This document shows, piece by piece, positions 43,933 through 51,649 of a DNA stretch of 64,000 nucleotides. The translations under genes and the position numbers were made by a program. Each line of letters opens with the position of its first letter. The stretch's first letter is position 1. The notes below the pieces were generated by a model. It was not told the origin of the DNA. It was given only the letters and a program-made list of their open reading frames with translations, and ran no database searches. Origin of the DNA: Pseudotabrizicola sp. (lineage in GTDB: Bacteria; Pseudomonadota; Alphaproteobacteria; Rhodobacterales; Rhodobacteraceae); assembly GCF_030656345.1 (NCBI RefSeq), contig NZ_JAUSNR010000019.1:388796-452795 (forward strand). The letters run 5' to 3'.

Positions 43933-44442
43933 TCAGCCCTGCGCTTCCTGACAGGCAATCGCCTCTTCCAGCGCGCGCAGACTGTCGGTCAGGTCAATCG
44001 ACATGATTTCGCCAGCGTCGGTAGACAGCGTCAGCGTCTGTTTTGTCGCCACATCCATCAGGAAATCGGCGCTGTCGAATTCGATATCCACGCCGGGCAG
44101 CCCATCAATGTGAATGCCCTTGCCTTCGCCTTCATACACCGCGCCGTCGACATCCATCGACACCGGATACATCACATCGTCTTCAACGCCTTCCCAGCCG
44201 TCATTCAGCGCCAGAAGATAGCCAAAGCCGGTATCGGGCGCGAAGCCGATGCGCACGTCCGACCCATCCTCGAACGTGGCGTTGATCAGACAGCCATTGC
44301 CAATGGTCGGGTCGATCAGGATGTCCCAGACGCCGACCGTTTCATAGGTCACCAGGTCCTGAGCCAGCGCCACATGGGAAGAAGCCATCAAAGCGACCGT
44401 CGTCGCCAAAGTCATGCAAGCAGTTTTCAACCTGAACCCCAT
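43933..44442 (-). CDS. Exported protein of unknown function
   Basis: 169 residues. Signal peptide MGFRLKTACMTLATTVALMASSHVALA, then an acidic, beta-rich mature part containing DILIDPTIGNGCLINATFEDGSDVRIGF near 42 and a terminal AIACQEAQG; two Cys may pair. It resembles small Rhodobacterales periplasmic proteins without named function. Directly downstream of petR, 65 nt apart, so possibly read from the same promoter. Confidence 0.75.
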   Translation of the reverse strand: MGFRLKTACMTLATTVALMASSHVALAQDLVTYETVGVWDILIDPTIGNGCLINATFEDGSDVRIGFAPDTGFGYLLALNDGWEGVEDDVMYPVSMDVDGAVYEGEGKGIHIDGLPGVDIEFDSADFLMDVATKQTLTLSTDAGEIMSIDLTDSLRALEEAIACQEAQG

Positions 44443-44507
44443 AGGATGCCACGGGCCGCATCATGCGCCTGTCGGACACGTACGCAGTAACAGACCCGCA
44501 AAACCTT

Positions 44508-45203
44508 TCAATCCGGTTGCAGCATATACCCCTCGCCGCGCACGGTTTGCAGATAGCGCGGCTGTTTCGGGTCATCCTCGATCTTGCGGCGCAGGCGGGT
44601 GATCTGCACATCGACCGCGCGTTCCTGTGCGGCATCGTCGCGGCCCAGATCGGCGACCAGCTTTTCCCGGCTGATCGCATGGCCGGGGTGGGCCGAGAAC
44701 AGCCGCATCAGCGCGGCTTCGGTCGCGGTCAGCCGCACCGGATCGGGGCCGCGCCACAGTTCTCCCCGGTCCATGTCATAGCGGACCGGGCCAAGATGCA
44801 GCACCTTGGGTGCCGCATCGGCCCGCACCACCGGCACCCGGCGCAGAATGGCGTTGATGCGTAGCAACAGCTCTTTCGGCTCGAAGGGTTTGCCAAGGTA
44901 GTCGTCGGCCCCGGCCTCAAACCCCTCAATCCGGCTGGCGGTTTCGCCCTTGGCGGTCAGCAGCAGGATCGGCGTCTGCATCTTCTGCCGCAACTCGCGG
45001 GTCAGGCTGATGCCATCAATCCCCGGCATCATCACATCCAGCACGATCATGTCGAATTCCAGCCCCGACAGCAGCCGCCGCGCCTGCGCGCCATCGCGCG
45101 CGACGGACACCAGAAAGCCGTTGCGGATCAGGAACTTCTGCAACAGCCCCCGGATACGTTCATCATCATCGACAACCAGCAGATGCGCGTCACCTTGGGT
45201 CAT
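44508..45203 (-). CDS. petR: OmpR-type response regulator PetR
   Basis: 231-residue regulator. Receiver domain with DDDE near 12, phosphoacceptor Asp in VLDVMMPGIDG near 55 and Lys in GKPFEPKELL near 105; winged-helix DNA-binding domain from ~135 (LTATEAALMRLF, VDVQITRLRRKIE). In Rhodobacter capsulatus PetR is needed for cytochrome bc1 synthesis; here it overlaps petP by 4 nt and lies 6 kb from petABC. No histidine kinase is adjacent. Confidence 0.88.
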   Translation of the reverse strand: MTQGDAHLLVVDDDERIRGLLQKFLIRNGFLVSVARDGAQARRLLSGLEFDMIVLDVMMPGIDGISLTRELRQKMQTPILLLTAKGETASRIEGFEAGADDYLGKPFEPKELLLRINAILRRVPVVRADAAPKVLHLGPVRYDMDRGELWRGPDPVRLTATEAALMRLFSAHPGHAISREKLVADLGRDDAAQERAVDVQITRLRRKIEDDPKQPRYLQTVRGEGYMLQPD

Positions 45204-45700
45204 GCCCCGCTCTCCTTCAATCCTTGGTATTGCCGGCGCAATTCCGGGTCCATCATCGCCTCCAGCACCTGACGGAACCCGGCCACCGCCTGCGGCCCCG
45301 CCGCCCGGTACGCCGCCCGCATCCGCGCGCGCTGCGCGTCTGACAGTTCGCGTTCCAGCTCCTGCCCCTTGGCGGTCAGGTGCAGGTGGCGTTCGCGCTT
45401 GTCACGCCGGCCCACCCGCGCCTCGACCAGACCTTCTTCGATCAGGGCGCGCAACACCCGGTTCAGCGATTGCTTGGTCACGCCCAGAATGGTCAGCAGG
45501 TTGGAAACCGTGGTGCCCGGGCTGCGGTGAATGAAGTGAATCGCCCGGTGATGCGCGCGGCCATAATCCATGCCTTCCAGAATACGGTCGGGGTCGGAGG
45601 TAAAGCCGCGATAGGCAAAGAACATCGCCTCTATGCCCTTGCGCAACTGCTCGTCGGTCAGAAACAGCAGGTTTTCGCCGCTGGGGGTCTGCTCTGCCAT
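45200..45700 (-). CDS. petP: MarR-family regulator PetP
   Basis: 166-residue winged-helix protein. Recognition region TVSNLLTILGVTKQSLNRVLRALIEEGLV near 65-93 and wing RRDKRERHLHLTAKG near 98. Paired with petR as in R. capsulatus, where PetP is required along with PetR. Two tandem operator-like palindromes lie 16 and 41 bp upstream, which suggests self-control. Start at 45700 is an ATG with GGGAGGCGACCC before it. Confidence 0.88.
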   Translation of the reverse strand: MAEQTPSGENLLFLTDEQLRKGIEAMFFAYRGFTSDPDRILEGMDYGRAHHRAIHFIHRSPGTTVSNLLTILGVTKQSLNRVLRALIEEGLVEARVGRRDKRERHLHLTAKGQELERELSDAQRARMRAAYRAAGPQAVAGFRQVLEAMMDPELRRQYQGLKESGA

Positions 45701-45716
45701 GGGTCGCCTCCCTGTT

Positions 45717-45762
45717 CTGACGGTTAAGGTCTGTCAGTAACCTGACGGTGAAGTTATGTCAG
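45717..45762. promoter_or_regulatory. Twin operators CTGAC-N11-GTCAG before petP
   Basis: Two 21-bp inverted repeats at 45717-45737 and 45742-45762 with the same arms and 11-bp spacer; they are also direct repeats with a 25-bp period (CTGACGGT at the start of each). Located in the divergent petP/ilvE interval. Spacing suits side-by-side dimers of a MarR protein. Confidence 0.7.
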
Positions 45763-45823
45763 CCTTGTTGACTTTCCAACCCCTGACTGCTAGCCCGCCT
45801 ACGGCTTTGCGCAAGATTGTGTC

Positions 45824-45841
45824 CGAAACGGACCAGTTTCG
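45824..45841. promoter_or_regulatory. Palindrome before ilvE
   Basis: CGAAAC-GGACCA-GTTTCG, perfect 6-bp arms, 28 bp upstream of the ilvE start. Could be an operator or a leader hairpin. Confidence 0.4.
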
Positions 45842-45868
45842 TGTAACATTGTGAAGAAAGAGGGCATC

Positions 45869-46735
45869 ATGGCGGGCTATGACGATCGTGACGGATTCAT
45901 CTGGATGGATGGCAAACTGGTGGACTGGCGCGACGCCAATGTCCATATCCTGACCCATGCCATGCACTACGCCAGCGCGGTGTTTGAGGGTGAGCGGTGC
46001 TATAATGGCAAGATCTTCAAGTCGCGCGAACATTCCGAACGCCTGCGCACATCGGGCGAATTGCTGGACATGGATCTGCCATGGTCAGTCGATGAGATCG
46101 AGGCCGCGAAAGACGCCGTGCTCAAAGCCAACAACCTGACCGACGCCTATGTGCGGGCGCTTGCCTGGCGTGGCGCGGGCGAAGACATGGGCGTGGCCGC
46201 CAAGCGCAACCCGATCCGCATGGCGATCGCGGTCTGGTCCTGGGGCAATTACTACGGCGACGCCAAGTTCAAGGGCGCGAAACTCGACATTGCCAAGTGG
46301 AAACGCCCGTCGCCCGACACCATTCCGCACGCGGCCAAGGCGGCGGGCCTGTACATGATCTGTACCATGTCGAAACACGCGGCCGAGGCCAAAGGCTGTT
46401 CCGACGCGATGATGTTCGATTACCGTGGTTATGTGGCCGAGGCGACCGGGGCCAATATCTTCTTCGTCAAGGATGGCGAGGTGCACACGCCTATCCCCGA
46501 CGCGATCCTGAACGGCATCACCCGCCAGACCGTGATCGGCATGCTGAAAGACATGGGCATCCCGGTGGTGGAGCGCCGGATCGAGGCGTCAGAGCTTGAG
46601 TCGTTCCAGCAATGCTTCCTGACCGGCACCGCAGCCGAGGTGACCCCGGTGGGGCAGATCGGCGACTACAATTTCGAGGTTGGCGCGCTGTGCAAACAGG
46701 TGTCGACGGATTACGAAAAACTGGTGCGGGTCTGA
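45869..46735 (+). CDS. ilvE: Branched-chain amino acid aminotransferase
   Basis: 288-residue class IV PLP aminotransferase for the last step of Leu, Ile and Val synthesis. Active-site features: HAMHYASAVFEGERCY near 30, PLP Lys in IPHAAKAAGLYM near 155, EATGANIFFV near 190 and TGTAAEVTPV near 255. ATG 45869 has GAGGG six bases upstream, preferred to the GTG at 45851. Transcribed away from petP; a terminator follows. Confidence 0.95.
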   Translation: MAGYDDRDGFIWMDGKLVDWRDANVHILTHAMHYASAVFEGERCYNGKIFKSREHSERLRTSGELLDMDLPWSVDEIEAAKDAVLKANNLTDAYVRALAWRGAGEDMGVAAKRNPIRMAIAVWSWGNYYGDAKFKGAKLDIAKWKRPSPDTIPHAAKAAGLYMICTMSKHAAEAKGCSDAMMFDYRGYVAEATGANIFFVKDGEVHTPIPDAILNGITRQTVIGMLKDMGIPVVERRIEASELESFQQCFLTGTAAEVTPVGQIGDYNFEVGALCKQVSTDYEKLVRV

Positions 46736-46743
46736 TGTGAAAA

Positions 46744-46765
46744 CGGGCACCTTGCGGTGCCCGTC
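46744..46765. terminator. Terminator between ilvE and the small repeat gene
   Basis: ACGGGCACC/GGTGCCCGT stem with a TTGC loop, 8 nt after the ilvE stop and just before the convergent small gene's stop; short T-run in neither direction, so strength is moderate. Confidence 0.75.
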
Positions 46766-46769
46766 TGCC

Positions 46770-46952
46770 TTAGGCCGTCCGGCCCCGCGCGATGCGCAGG
46801 AACTGCGCCAGGCGTGATGCGCCTGCAGGGGTGCGGCTGGTGTGGAACGCTTCCCGCTTGCCACGGGCAATGCGCAGGAACTGCGCGGTCTTGCTGCCGG
46901 TGCTGGGCGTGCGGGTGTCGGCCTGATGGCGGCCATTGGGGTCACGGTGCAT
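46770..46952 (-). CDS. 60-residue basic protein with two 19-residue repeats
   Basis: MHRDPNGRHQAD then TRTPSTGSKTAQFLRIARG, a short KREAFH link, SRTPAGASRLAQFLRIARG and RTA. The repeats share 13 of 19 residues; the AQFLRIARG cores are identical, with three differences at silent codon positions, indicating selection on the protein. Start at 46952 chosen because GGAGG lies six bases before it; ATG 46964 is an alternative. A good promoter lies at 46980-47008. Strongly basic, no signal peptide; may bind RNA, DNA or membranes. Family not recognised. Confidence 0.75.
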   Translation of the reverse strand: MHRDPNGRHQADTRTPSTGSKTAQFLRIARGKREAFHTSRTPAGASRLAQFLRIARGRTA

Positions 46953-46979
46953 GGTGTCCTCCATTGATTACGGGCAGCC

Positions 46980-47008
46980 ATCCTAGCGCAGAATCACCAG
47001 AACACCAA
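46980..47008 (-). promoter_or_regulatory. Promoter of the small repeat gene
   Basis: TTGGTG, 17-bp spacer, TAGGAT on the minus strand, about 28 bp from the start codon, giving a short leader. Confidence 0.6.
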
Positions 47009-47009
47009 A

Positions 47010-47031
47010 CGCCCGCGCAGCTGCGCGGGCG
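47010..47031 (-). terminator. Hairpin after ohr
   Basis: Perfect 22-bp palindrome CGCCCGCGCAGCTGCGCGGGCG, 21 nt after the ohr stop. GC-rich without a T-run. Confidence 0.6.
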
Positions 47032-47051
47032 TGGGGCAGGCGCAAACCGGC

Positions 47052-47480
47052 TTATGCCAGTTCGGTTTCCACCTCGATATTGCCCTTGGTCGCGTTGGAA
47101 TAAGGGCAGATGAAATGCCCGCGTTCGACCATTTTCTCGGCCACCGATTTCTCGACCCCCGGCAGTTTCACCACCAGCTTCACCTTCAGCCCAAAACCGC
47201 CATCACTGCGCGGGCCGATGCCGACGTGGGCATTCACGGTCGCATCCTCCGGCACCGTTCCCAGCTTTTCAGAGCTGGCCGCAAAGCGCATCGCGCCGAG
47301 GTAGCAGGCGGCATAGCCGATGGCGAACAGCTCTTCCGGGTTGTGCCCGGCGCCGTTGCCACCCAACTCCTTCGGGCTGGTCATCGTGACCGTCAGCTTG
47401 CCATCTGTCAGCTTGGCCAGACCATTGCGACCGCCGCCTGTGGCCTGAGCTTCGGTCCAGTACTTCGGATCTACAGACAT
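47052..47480 (-). CDS. ohr: Organic hydroperoxide resistance protein
   Basis: 142-residue thiol peroxidase of the Ohr/OsmC family, reducing lipid and organic peroxides with lipoyl-type thiols. The two catalytic cysteines are in IGYAACYLGAMRF near 60 and GHFICPYSNATKGNI near 125. NPEELFAIGYAAC places it in the Ohr branch. Divergent from its repressor gene ohrR, with two operators between them. Confidence 0.94.
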   Translation of the reverse strand: MSVDPKYWTEAQATGGGRNGLAKLTDGKLTVTMTSPKELGGNGAGHNPEELFAIGYAACYLGAMRFAASSEKLGTVPEDATVNAHVGIGPRSDGGFGLKVKLVVKLPGVEKSVAEKMVERGHFICPYSNATKGNIEVETELA

Positions 47481-47495
47481 CTGATTTCCCTTCGT

Positions 47496-47573
47496 TTGCG
47501 ATTTAATCGTATGCGATGGATATACCCGAGTCGGCAGCCCCCGTCAACCCGCTTGCGATTTAATCGCACGCGA
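47496..47573. promoter_or_regulatory. Two OhrR operators between ohr and ohrR
   Basis: TTGCGATTTAATCGTATGCGA at 47496 and TTGCGATTTAATCGCACGCGA at 47553 (20-21 bp each). The core GCGATTTAATCGC is a perfect palindrome in the second copy. Same layout as known ohr-ohrR control, one site near each promoter. Confidence 0.85.
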
Positions 47574-47586
47574 CTATATTGCCCGC

Positions 47587-48030
47587 ATGACCCTCGCCCT
47601 GCCTGACATGATCTGCTTTGCGCTGTATTCAGCCACCCATGCGATGCAGCATGTCTATAAACCGCTGCTCGATGATCTGGGCCTGACCTATCCGCAATAT
47701 CTGGTCCTCACCGCGCTGTGGCAGCAGGACGATGAGGGGCGGAAAAACGGGCAAACGGTCGGTGCGCTTGGCCGTCAGGTGCAGCTGGAATCAAACACCC
47801 TTACCCCACTGCTGAAACGGCTGGAGGAACGTGGCCTTGTCACCCGTACCCGAAGCGAGACCGATGAGCGTCAGGTCAACATCACCCTGACCGACCCCGG
47901 CCGCGCGCTGCAAACCCGCGCGGCACATATCCCCGCCTGTGTGCTGGAAAAATCCGGCCTGTCGTTCGATGATCTGACCCGTCTGCGCGACCAGATCACC
48001 ACACTGCGCGATCATTTGCGCGCGGGTTAA
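47587..48030 (+). CDS. ohrR: MarR-family organic peroxide sensor OhrR
   Basis: 147 residues. The peroxide-sensing Cys is in [12 protein letters not shown] at residue 10, next to the Tyr residues of the family; helix-turn-helix [30 protein letters not shown] near 57-86 and wing [15 protein letters not shown] second Cys (IPACVLEK near 122) could allow a two-Cys mechanism. Overlaps queG at its 3' end by 4 nt on the opposite strand. Confidence 0.92.
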   Translation: MTLALPDMICFALYSATHAMQHVYKPLLDDLGLTYPQYLVLTALWQQDDEGRKNGQTVGALGRQVQLESNTLTPLLKRLEERGLVTRTRSETDERQVNITLTDPGRALQTRAAHIPACVLEKSGLSFDDLTRLRDQITTLRDHLRAG

Positions 48031-49049
48031 AGCCGCGCCACAGCCCAGCGCGCCGCATCGGCGACCACCGGGTCTTCGTCGCCGCACAGCCCCTGCGCCA
48101 CGCCGCGCAGCGCCGCATCGCCGGAATTGCCGATGGCATACAGCACATTGCGCACGAACCGCCCGCGCCCGATCCGCTTGACCGGGCTGCCGGCAAACCG
48201 CGCCCGGAACGCCACATCGTCCAGCCCCGCCAGTTCTGCCAAGGGCGGGGCACCGTGACGGGGGGCATAGCCGATATCGCGCGCGGCCTTGGCAAACTTG
48301 TTCCACGGGCAGATCGCGAGGCAATCATCGCAGCCATAAATCCGGTTGCCCATCAGGGGGCGCAAGTCTTCCTCCACCGGGCCGGAATGCTCGATGGTCA
48401 GGTAAGAAATGCAGCGCCGCGCATCCAGCTGATAGGGGGCCGGAAACGCCCCCGTCGGGCAAATCGTGAGGCAAGCGGTGCAGGACCCGCAATGGCTGAC
48501 CTCTGGCGCATCCGGCTCCAGCTCCAGCGTGGTGAAAATCGCGCCCAGAAAGAACCAGTTGCCCAGATCCCGGCTGAGCACATTGGTATGCTTGCCCTGC
48601 CAACCCAGACCCGCCGCCTGCGCCAGCGGCTTTTCCATCACCGGGGCGGTGTCGACGAACACCTTGATCTCACACTTTGCCTGATCAACCAGCCAGCGCC
48701 CCAGCCGCTTCAGCCGCCGCTTGACCAGATCGTGGTAATCCTTGCCCTGCGCGTAGACCGAGATCACCCCCCGGTCGCGCAGCTCCAGCAGCGGCAGCGG
48801 GTTCTCTTCCGGTGCATAGCTTTCGGCCAGCATGATGACCGACCGCGCTTCGGGCCACAGCGCGGTGGGGTCGCCGCGCCAGCCCATCCGCTCGGCCATC
48901 CAGCCCATCTGTCCATGACGCCCCTGCGCCACAAACTCGGCCAGCCGCTCTGCCGCCAGCGGAATCGCATCCGGCGTGGTGATGCGCATGGCCGAAAACC
49001 CCTCCTCAAGGGCGCGGGCGTGCAGGCGTGATTTCAGATCATCGGTCAT
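48027..49049 (-). CDS. queG: Epoxyqueuosine reductase
   Basis: 340-residue cobalamin-dependent enzyme for the last step of queuosine formation in tRNA. Two [4Fe-4S] motifs: [12 protein letters not shown] near 190 and [11 protein letters not shown] near 240, preceded by a cobalamin-binding fold ([16 protein letters not shown] near 45) and ending in HEAT-like helices ([15 protein letters not shown] near 300). ATG 49049 begins [17 protein letters not shown]; the track frame to 49493 runs into the next gene's antisense. Confidence 0.94.
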   Translation of the reverse strand: MTDDLKSRLHARALEEGFSAMRITTPDAIPLAAERLAEFVAQGRHGQMGWMAERMGWRGDPTALWPEARSVIMLAESYAPEENPLPLLELRDRGVISVYAQGKDYHDLVKRRLKRLGRWLVDQAKCEIKVFVDTAPVMEKPLAQAAGLGWQGKHTNVLSRDLGNWFFLGAIFTTLELEPDAPEVSHCGSCTACLTICPTGAFPAPYQLDARRCISYLTIEHSGPVEEDLRPLMGNRIYGCDDCLAICPWNKFAKAARDIGYAPRHGAPPLAELAGLDDVAFRARFAGSPVKRIGRGRFVRNVLYAIGNSGDAALRGVAQGLCGDEDPVVADAARWAVARL

Positions 49050-49172
49050 GGCCGCCAGCATAGCGCCGCGCGGGGCCAAGGGCCACGCCCCCCGGCCCTG
49101 AACGTCGCCAACGCCTTGAACTTCCCGCCCCGCCCTGAAACACTGACCGACCAAAACGCCGGAGCCTGCGCC

Positions 49173-49745
49173 TTGCGAACCCGTCCTCTTTTCCTTGCCG
49201 CCGCTGCGCTGGTTGTTCTTGCTGTCGGGGTGTTTGGCTATACCAAGACCATGGCCCGCATCGGCTCTGGCACGCCGCCCGCCTATGCCGCCGCCGATCA
49301 GCAGGCTGACAGCATCGCCGTTTCCAAATCCGACCGCAAACTCTACCTTTTGCGGGGCGATACCGTTCTGAAAGCCTACGATATTTCCATGGGGAGCGCC
49401 TGGGATCAGGGCCACAAACAGCGCGAAGGCGATATGCGCACGCCCGAGGGCCACTATGTGATCGACTGGCGCAATGCCAGTTCCATTGCCCACCTAAGCC
49501 TGCATATCTCATACCCCGATGCGGGTGACAGCGCCGCCGCCGCACAGGCGGGGTACAGCCCCGGCGGCAATATCATGATCCACGGTCTGCCAAACGGCTG
49601 GGGCCTGCTCGGGCCGGTTCACACGCTGCTGAACTGGACAGATGGCTGCATCGCCGTCACCAATGCCGAGATGCGGGACATCTGGTCCCTGACCCCGACC
49701 GGCACCCCGATCACCATTCATGCGTCGTGGACTCCGAAGGGCTGA
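49173..49745 (+). CDS. L,D-transpeptidase (YkuD family)
   Basis: 190 residues. N-terminal membrane or signal segment ([20 protein letters not shown]), then a YkuD domain: [24 protein letters not shown] near 52, [10 protein letters not shown] near 137 and the catalytic Cys in [14 protein letters not shown] near 155-168. The start seems to be TTG at 49173 with GGAG eight bases upstream; the TTG at 49116 lacks one. A second, unlinked family member is at 31994. Confidence 0.88.
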   Translation: MRTRPLFLAAAALVVLAVGVFGYTKTMARIGSGTPPAYAAADQQADSIAVSKSDRKLYLLRGDTVLKAYDISMGSAWDQGHKQREGDMRTPEGHYVIDWRNASSIAHLSLHISYPDAGDSAAAAQAGYSPGGNIMIHGLPNGWGLLGPVHTLLNWTDGCIAVTNAEMRDIWSLTPTGTPITIHASWTPKG

Positions 49746-49889
49746 GTGGCCTTTGGAAAGGGGCGCAGATCCGGTGAGGCACCAAGTGCTTGATTTTTGG
49801 AAATAACCCAACCTGAAGCACAGGGGGAACCCACCCCCTTCATTCCCGCCCCGTTTTCCCCTAAACCAGCAGCATAAGGGGAGATTGTC

Positions 49890-50990
49890 ATGAGCCTGAA
49901 CACCTTCGGCCACCTGTTCCGCGTGACCACCTGGGGCGAAAGCCATGGGCCGGCCATCGGCTGCACCGTTGACGGCTGCCCGCCGGGGGTGCCCCTGACC
50001 GAGGCCGATATTCAGCCTTGGCTGGACAAGCGCAAGCCGGGGCAGAACAAGTTCACCACCCAGCGCAAAGAGCCGGATGAGGTCCGCATCCTGTCGGGCG
50101 TGTTTGAGGGCCGGACGACGGGCACCGCGATCCAGCTGATGATCGAGAACACCGACCAGCGGTCGAAGGATTACGGCGACATCGCGCAGGCCTTCCGTCC
50201 CGGCCATGCCGACATCACCTATCATCAGAAATACGGCCACCGCGACTATCGCGGCGGCGGGCGGTCATCGGCCCGCGAAACCGCTGCCCGTGTGGCGGCG
50301 GGCGGGGTCGCCCGCGCCGCGCTTGCGGCGCTGATGCCGGGACTGCAGATCACCGGCTATATGGTCCAGATGGGCCCCCGCGCCATCGACCGCAGCCGCG
50401 TGGATCTGGCCACGGTTGAGGGCAACCCGTTCTGGTGCCCCGACCCCGTGGCGGCAGCGGATTGGGCGGTCTATCTGGACGAACTGCGCCTGTCGCACAA
50501 TTCGGTCGGTGCCGTGATCGAGGTGATCGCCCAAGGCGTGCCCCCGGGCCTTGGCGCGCCGCTGTATGGCAAGCTGGACAGCGATCTGGCGGCCGCGATG
50601 ATGAGCATCAATGCGGTGAAGGCGGTGGAAATCGGCGACGGCATGGCCGCCGCGACCCTGACCGGCGTGGACAACGCGGATGAAATCCGCATGGGTGCAA
50701 ACGGGCCGGAGTTCCTGTCAAACCACGCGGGCGGCATCCTTGGCGGCATTTCCACCGGCCAGACCGTGATCTGCCGCTTTGCGGTCAAGCCGACCTCCAG
50801 CATCCTGACCCCGCGCCAGACCATCAATCAGCGCGGGCAGGAGATTGACCTGATCACCAAGGGCCGCCACGACCCCTGCGTCGGCATCCGCGCCGTGCCG
50901 GTGGGTGAGGCGATGATGGCCTGCGTGCTGCTGGACCATCTGCTGCTGGACCGTGGCCAGACCGGCGGCGTGCGCGGCGTGGTGGGCTGA
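49890..50990 (+). CDS. aroC: Chorismate synthase
   Basis: 366-residue FMN-dependent enzyme ending the shikimate pathway (EPSP to chorismate). Signatures [18 protein letters not shown] at residue 16, [20 protein letters not shown] near 124 and the C-terminal [25 protein letters not shown] lies before the ATG. Flanked by gaps of 144 bp upstream, which hold a short CCCCC/GGGGG hairpin and the promoter. Confidence 0.97.
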   Translation: MSLNTFGHLFRVTTWGESHGPAIGCTVDGCPPGVPLTEADIQPWLDKRKPGQNKFTTQRKEPDEVRILSGVFEGRTTGTAIQLMIENTDQRSKDYGDIAQAFRPGHADITYHQKYGHRDYRGGGRSSARETAARVAAGGVARAALAALMPGLQITGYMVQMGPRAIDRSRVDLATVEGNPFWCPDPVAAADWAVYLDELRLSHNSVGAVIEVIAQGVPPGLGAPLYGKLDSDLAAAMMSINAVKAVEIGDGMAAATLTGVDNADEIRMGANGPEFLSNHAGGILGGISTGQTVICRFAVKPTSSILTPRQTINQRGQEIDLITKGRHDPCVGIRAVPVGEAMMACVLLDHLLLDRGQTGGVRGVVG

Positions 50991-50991
50991 C

Positions 50992-51078
50992 TCAGGACGT
51001 CAGCCCGGCAGCGGGTGGCCGCACCGGCGCGGGCAGGGTGACCTTGGCGACCAGACGTTTCAGATCAGACAGGCGCAT
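50992..51078 (-). CDS. Possible 28-residue protein convergent with aroC
   Basis: MRLSDLKRLVAKVTLPAPVR followed by PPAAGLTS; too short for the track. GAGGGAG lies eight bases before the chosen ATG (another ATG six bases upstream is too close to it). Amphipathic basic helix then Pro-rich end. Coding is only suggested by the ribosome site and the sensible composition. Confidence 0.35.
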   Translation of the reverse strand: MRLSDLKRLVAKVTLPAPVRPPAAGLTS

Positions 51079-51171
51079 TGCCATTCTCCCTCATCAGATG
51101 AGCGGCATCATGCGTGGTCCGCGGGGCACGCGCCAACCAAGGCTGCGTGAAGATTGTTTCAGCCCAGAAAA

Positions 51172-51194
51172 AAGGGCGCCCGATGGGCGCCCTT
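51172..51194 (-). terminator. Terminator after the HU gene
   Basis: AAGGGCGCCC/GGGCGCCCTT stem with a 3-nt loop, 26 nt after the HU stop; followed on the minus strand by TTTTCTGG. Confidence 0.88.
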
Positions 51195-51219
51195 GCAAAG
51201 CCTTGGCAGCCTTGAATGA

Positions 51220-51510
51220 TCAGGCGTTGACGCTGTCTTTCAGGGCCTTGGCGATGGCGAATTTCACTTGCTTGTCAGCTGGCTTGGTCATGGTTTCGCC
51301 GGTGGCCGGGTTGCGGACCTGACGTTCAGGGCGGGCCTTGCAGGCGACTTTGCCCAGACCGGGCAGCGTGACCGCGCCACCGGCGGCCACTTCACGGGTT
51401 ACCACATCAATGATGGCATCCAGCGCCGAACCAGCGGTTTTCTTGTCAGCGCCCATCGTCTCGGCGATAGCGGCAACGAGCTGGGTTTTGGTCATTGGTT
51501 TCGTCGTCAT
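51220..51510 (-). CDS. HU-family DNA-binding protein
   Basis: 96-residue nucleoid protein. Dimer helices MTKTQLVAAIAETMGADKKT near 6, beta-arm region GLGKVACKARPERQVRNPATGE near 52-73 with the Pro at the arm tip neighbourhood (RNPATG), and terminal helix ADKQVKFAIAKALKD. Start at 51510 follows GGAAGAAGAAC. Monocistronic with its own terminator. HU rather than IHF because of the RNPATGE arm and short N-terminus. Confidence 0.92.
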   Translation of the reverse strand: MTTKPMTKTQLVAAIAETMGADKKTAGSALDAIIDVVTREVAAGGAVTLPGLGKVACKARPERQVRNPATGETMTKPADKQVKFAIAKALKDSVNA

Positions 51511-51649
51511 GTTCTTCTTCCTTATTGCAGGCCGTCGCCATCGGACGGGCCGGAGATGTGGTTGGCCGTTGCCGGCGACGGGTTCCGCTACACCGCGTTT
51601 TGAGCCGCAAATCAAGCCCAAACCGTGCAGCGGGTCTCAAAATGAGCGG

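Noticed and set aside
49116-49172. Upstream TTG start for the L,D-transpeptidase
   Set aside because: No ribosome site and it would bury the signal segment behind 19 polar residues.
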